Assembly: GCF_008329715.1 (NCBI RefSeq)
Contig: NZ_VTSR01000005.1
Location: 496,001 to 560,000 of the forward strand
Length of the DNA: 64,000 bases
Reading direction: 5' to 3'
Source: Gimesia chilikensis
GTDB lineage: Bacteria; Planctomycetota; Planctomycetia; Planctomycetales; Planctomycetaceae
Positions 62,828-64,000 of this stretch are shown here, in pieces. The position numbers and the translations under genes are program-made. Numbering within the stretch: position 1 is the first letter of the stretch; every line of letters begins with the position of its first letter. Under the pieces are notes generated by a model. It saw nothing but the letters and a program-made list of their open reading frames with translations, made no database searches and was not told the DNA's origin.

Positions 62828-64000
62828 ATGCTGTTGAAACTTATTAAGTGTAAACCACTATTAAATAACGTGTTGTGCATCTTAATCTCCAGTTTAATCC
62901 TCTTCAGCCCTCAAGCGGGTCGCGCAGCGGAACCTGCTGCCCCTACCGACGAAAAAGTATATGAACAGGCAGTAGTCGCCGCCGATCATCCCCTGGCGAG
63001 TGCCGCCGGGCTCGCCATTCTCAAAGCAGGCGGCAACGTCGTCGACGCCGCTGTGGCCACATCCTTCGCTCTGACTGTTCTCCGCCCGGCCAGCTGTGGT
63101 CTGGGGGGCGGCGGTTTCATGGTAATCTGGAATGCCAAAGATCAAAAGGCAACTGTGATCGACTACAGAGAACGGGCTCCCGCAGCTGCCACGCCTGATA
63201 TGTACGCCGAGCTGCCAGGAACTGACAAACAGCGTCAGCTGGCCAGCCGCCAGGGACCTCTGGCAGTCGCAGTCCCCTGCACTGTCGCCGGATTGAGTTA
63301 TGCTGTCAAAGAATACGGAACACTGGATCTGAAAACAGTGATGCTCCCCGCGATTCAACTGGCCCGACGTGGGGTTCCAATCAACGAACATATGCGTTCT
63401 GTCCAGAAAGGCATGCTGGCCCGTATCAAAAACGGAACCCTCAATCCGGATGAATTCAAGACGCTGGTCGATGACTACCTGAATCACGGCAAACCCTGGA
63501 AAGAAGATGCCCGTTTTTTCAGTCCGCAATTGAAGACTCTGGAACTCATCGCCGAATACGGGCATGACGGCTTTTATCGAGGGGCTGTCGCTGAAGCGAT
63601 GGTTGCCGCCTGTGGTAAATCGGCCGGCGGGATCCTGACGCTGGAAGACCTGAAAGCAACCCAACCCATTATTCGCAAACCACTGTCGACCAACTTCGAT
63701 GGCTATCAGATTCTGACGATGCCCCCTCCGTCGAGCGGAGGGATCGCCATCATCGAATCCTTCAATATGATCAAAGCGCTCGAGCAGCAGACACTAAAAC
63801 ACCCCTTCGGGAAACTGAAGTTCCACTCCCCGGAGGAAATTCACCTGCTGACGGAAGTCATGAAACATGCTTTTGCCGACCGAGCAGAGTACCTGGGTGA
63901 TGCCGACTTTGTCCCCGTTCCCATCGAACGGCTGACCAGCGGCACCTATGCCAGCGAACTGGCTCGTCGTATTGATCCGCAGCAGACAAAATCCATGAAA
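62828..64000 (+). CDS. ggt: Gamma-glutamyltransferase precursor (3' end outside window)
   Basis: The frame is open from ATG 62828 to the window end (391 codons, exact), so the C-terminal part is missing. A hydrophobic signal (LNNVLCILISSLILFSPQAGRAA) directs export. The large-subunit pattern is clear: AVVAADHPLASAAGLAILKAGGN, VDAAVATSFALTVL, SCGLGGGGFMVIW, IDYRERAPAA and MPPPSSGGIAIIESFNM. The autocleavage Thr that starts the small subunit lies downstream of the window edge, so its integrity is unknown. The enzyme cleaves glutathione and transfers its glutamyl group in the periplasm. GAGGGCAGAAC precedes the start. Confidence 0.94.
   Translation, partial: MLLKLIKCKPLLNNVLCILISSLILFSPQAGRAAEPAAPTDEKVYEQAVVAADHPLASAAGLAILKAGGNVVDAAVATSFALTVLRPASCGLGGGGFMVIWNAKDQKATVIDYRERAPAAATPDMYAELPGTDKQRQLASRQGPLAVAVPCTVAGLSYAVKEYGTLDLKTVMLPAIQLARRGVPINEHMRSVQKGMLARIKNGTLNPDEFKTLVDDYLNHGKPWKEDARFFSPQLKTLELIAEYGHDGFYRGAVAEAMVAACGKSAGGILTLEDLKATQPIIRKPLSTNFDGYQILTMPPPSSGGIAIIESFNMIKALEQQTLKHPFGKLKFHSPEEIHLLTEVMKHAFADRAEYLGDADFVPVPIERLTSGTYASELARRIDPQQTKSMK

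Overview
The window looks like chromosomal DNA of a planctomycete, most likely a Gimesia-like member of the Planctomycetaceae. I infer this from gene families typical of that phylum: a DUF1559 pilin-like protein, a twin-arginine DUF1501 protein, a DUF1080 secreted protein, ThuA and polysaccharide-pyruvyl-transferase-like exported proteins, many small lipoproteins, and very large surface proteins that begin with a basic tail and a planctomycete LE(E/D)RxLL motif. Species assignment is inference only. I found no rRNA, tRNA or CRISPR array.

Region 1-17280 (minus strand) is a tandem array of four giant paralogous genes; the leftmost is cut by the window edge. Each has a basic N-terminus, an LE(E/D)RxLL motif and one to three Pmp-like right-handed beta-helix cassettes (GGAI/GGGI and FxxN repeats). 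The three complete genes then carry a cohesin-like beta-sandwich. Two of them continue into a dockerin-like double EF-hand and a metzincin-like zinc site (HELGHLLGYEH). The largest gene has lost the dockerin and zinc site but kept the last ~20 residues. This array is the most unusual system in the window.

Region 17.6-22.7 kb holds ordinary genes (TerC-family membrane protein, ThuA-domain lipoprotein, SDR reductase, VOC protein, a secreted unknown). Among them is one AT-rich orphan gene at 20578-21225, bracketed by similar palindromic direct repeats. Region 22.8-27.1 kb is a patch of genome debris: an IS4 transposase remnant abutting an IS630 remnant, several interspersed intergenic repeat modules, a short tandem repeat, an alpha/beta-hydrolase lipoprotein and two tandem small beta-repeat proteins.

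Region 27.1-41.1 kb carries DUF1501, acetolactate synthase (ilvB), a small membrane protein, a TIM-barrel glycosidase-like protein, glutamate decarboxylase, a pilin-like DUF1559 gene with a downstream lipoprotein, and exported DUF1080, PhoD-like, SGNH and pyruvyl-transferase-like proteins. Region 41.4-50.8 kb includes a membrane-embedded sigma-54 activator with palindromes and a sigma-54-like promoter upstream, a methyltransferase, a DUF900-like hydrolase, a CPBP protease, trpC and a Nudix protein. Region 51.0-64.0 kb has an exported unknown, a zinc-independent MDR reductase followed by a NuoN-like membrane protein, a 2-keto-3-deoxygluconate-kinase-like sugar kinase, an NtrC-like regulator without GAFTGA, a DUF374 acyltransferase, an FAD oxidoreductase, tmk, mtaB and the start of a gamma-glutamyltransferase gene. 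Apart from the beta-helix array and a few pairs, most genes look like single-gene transcription units.
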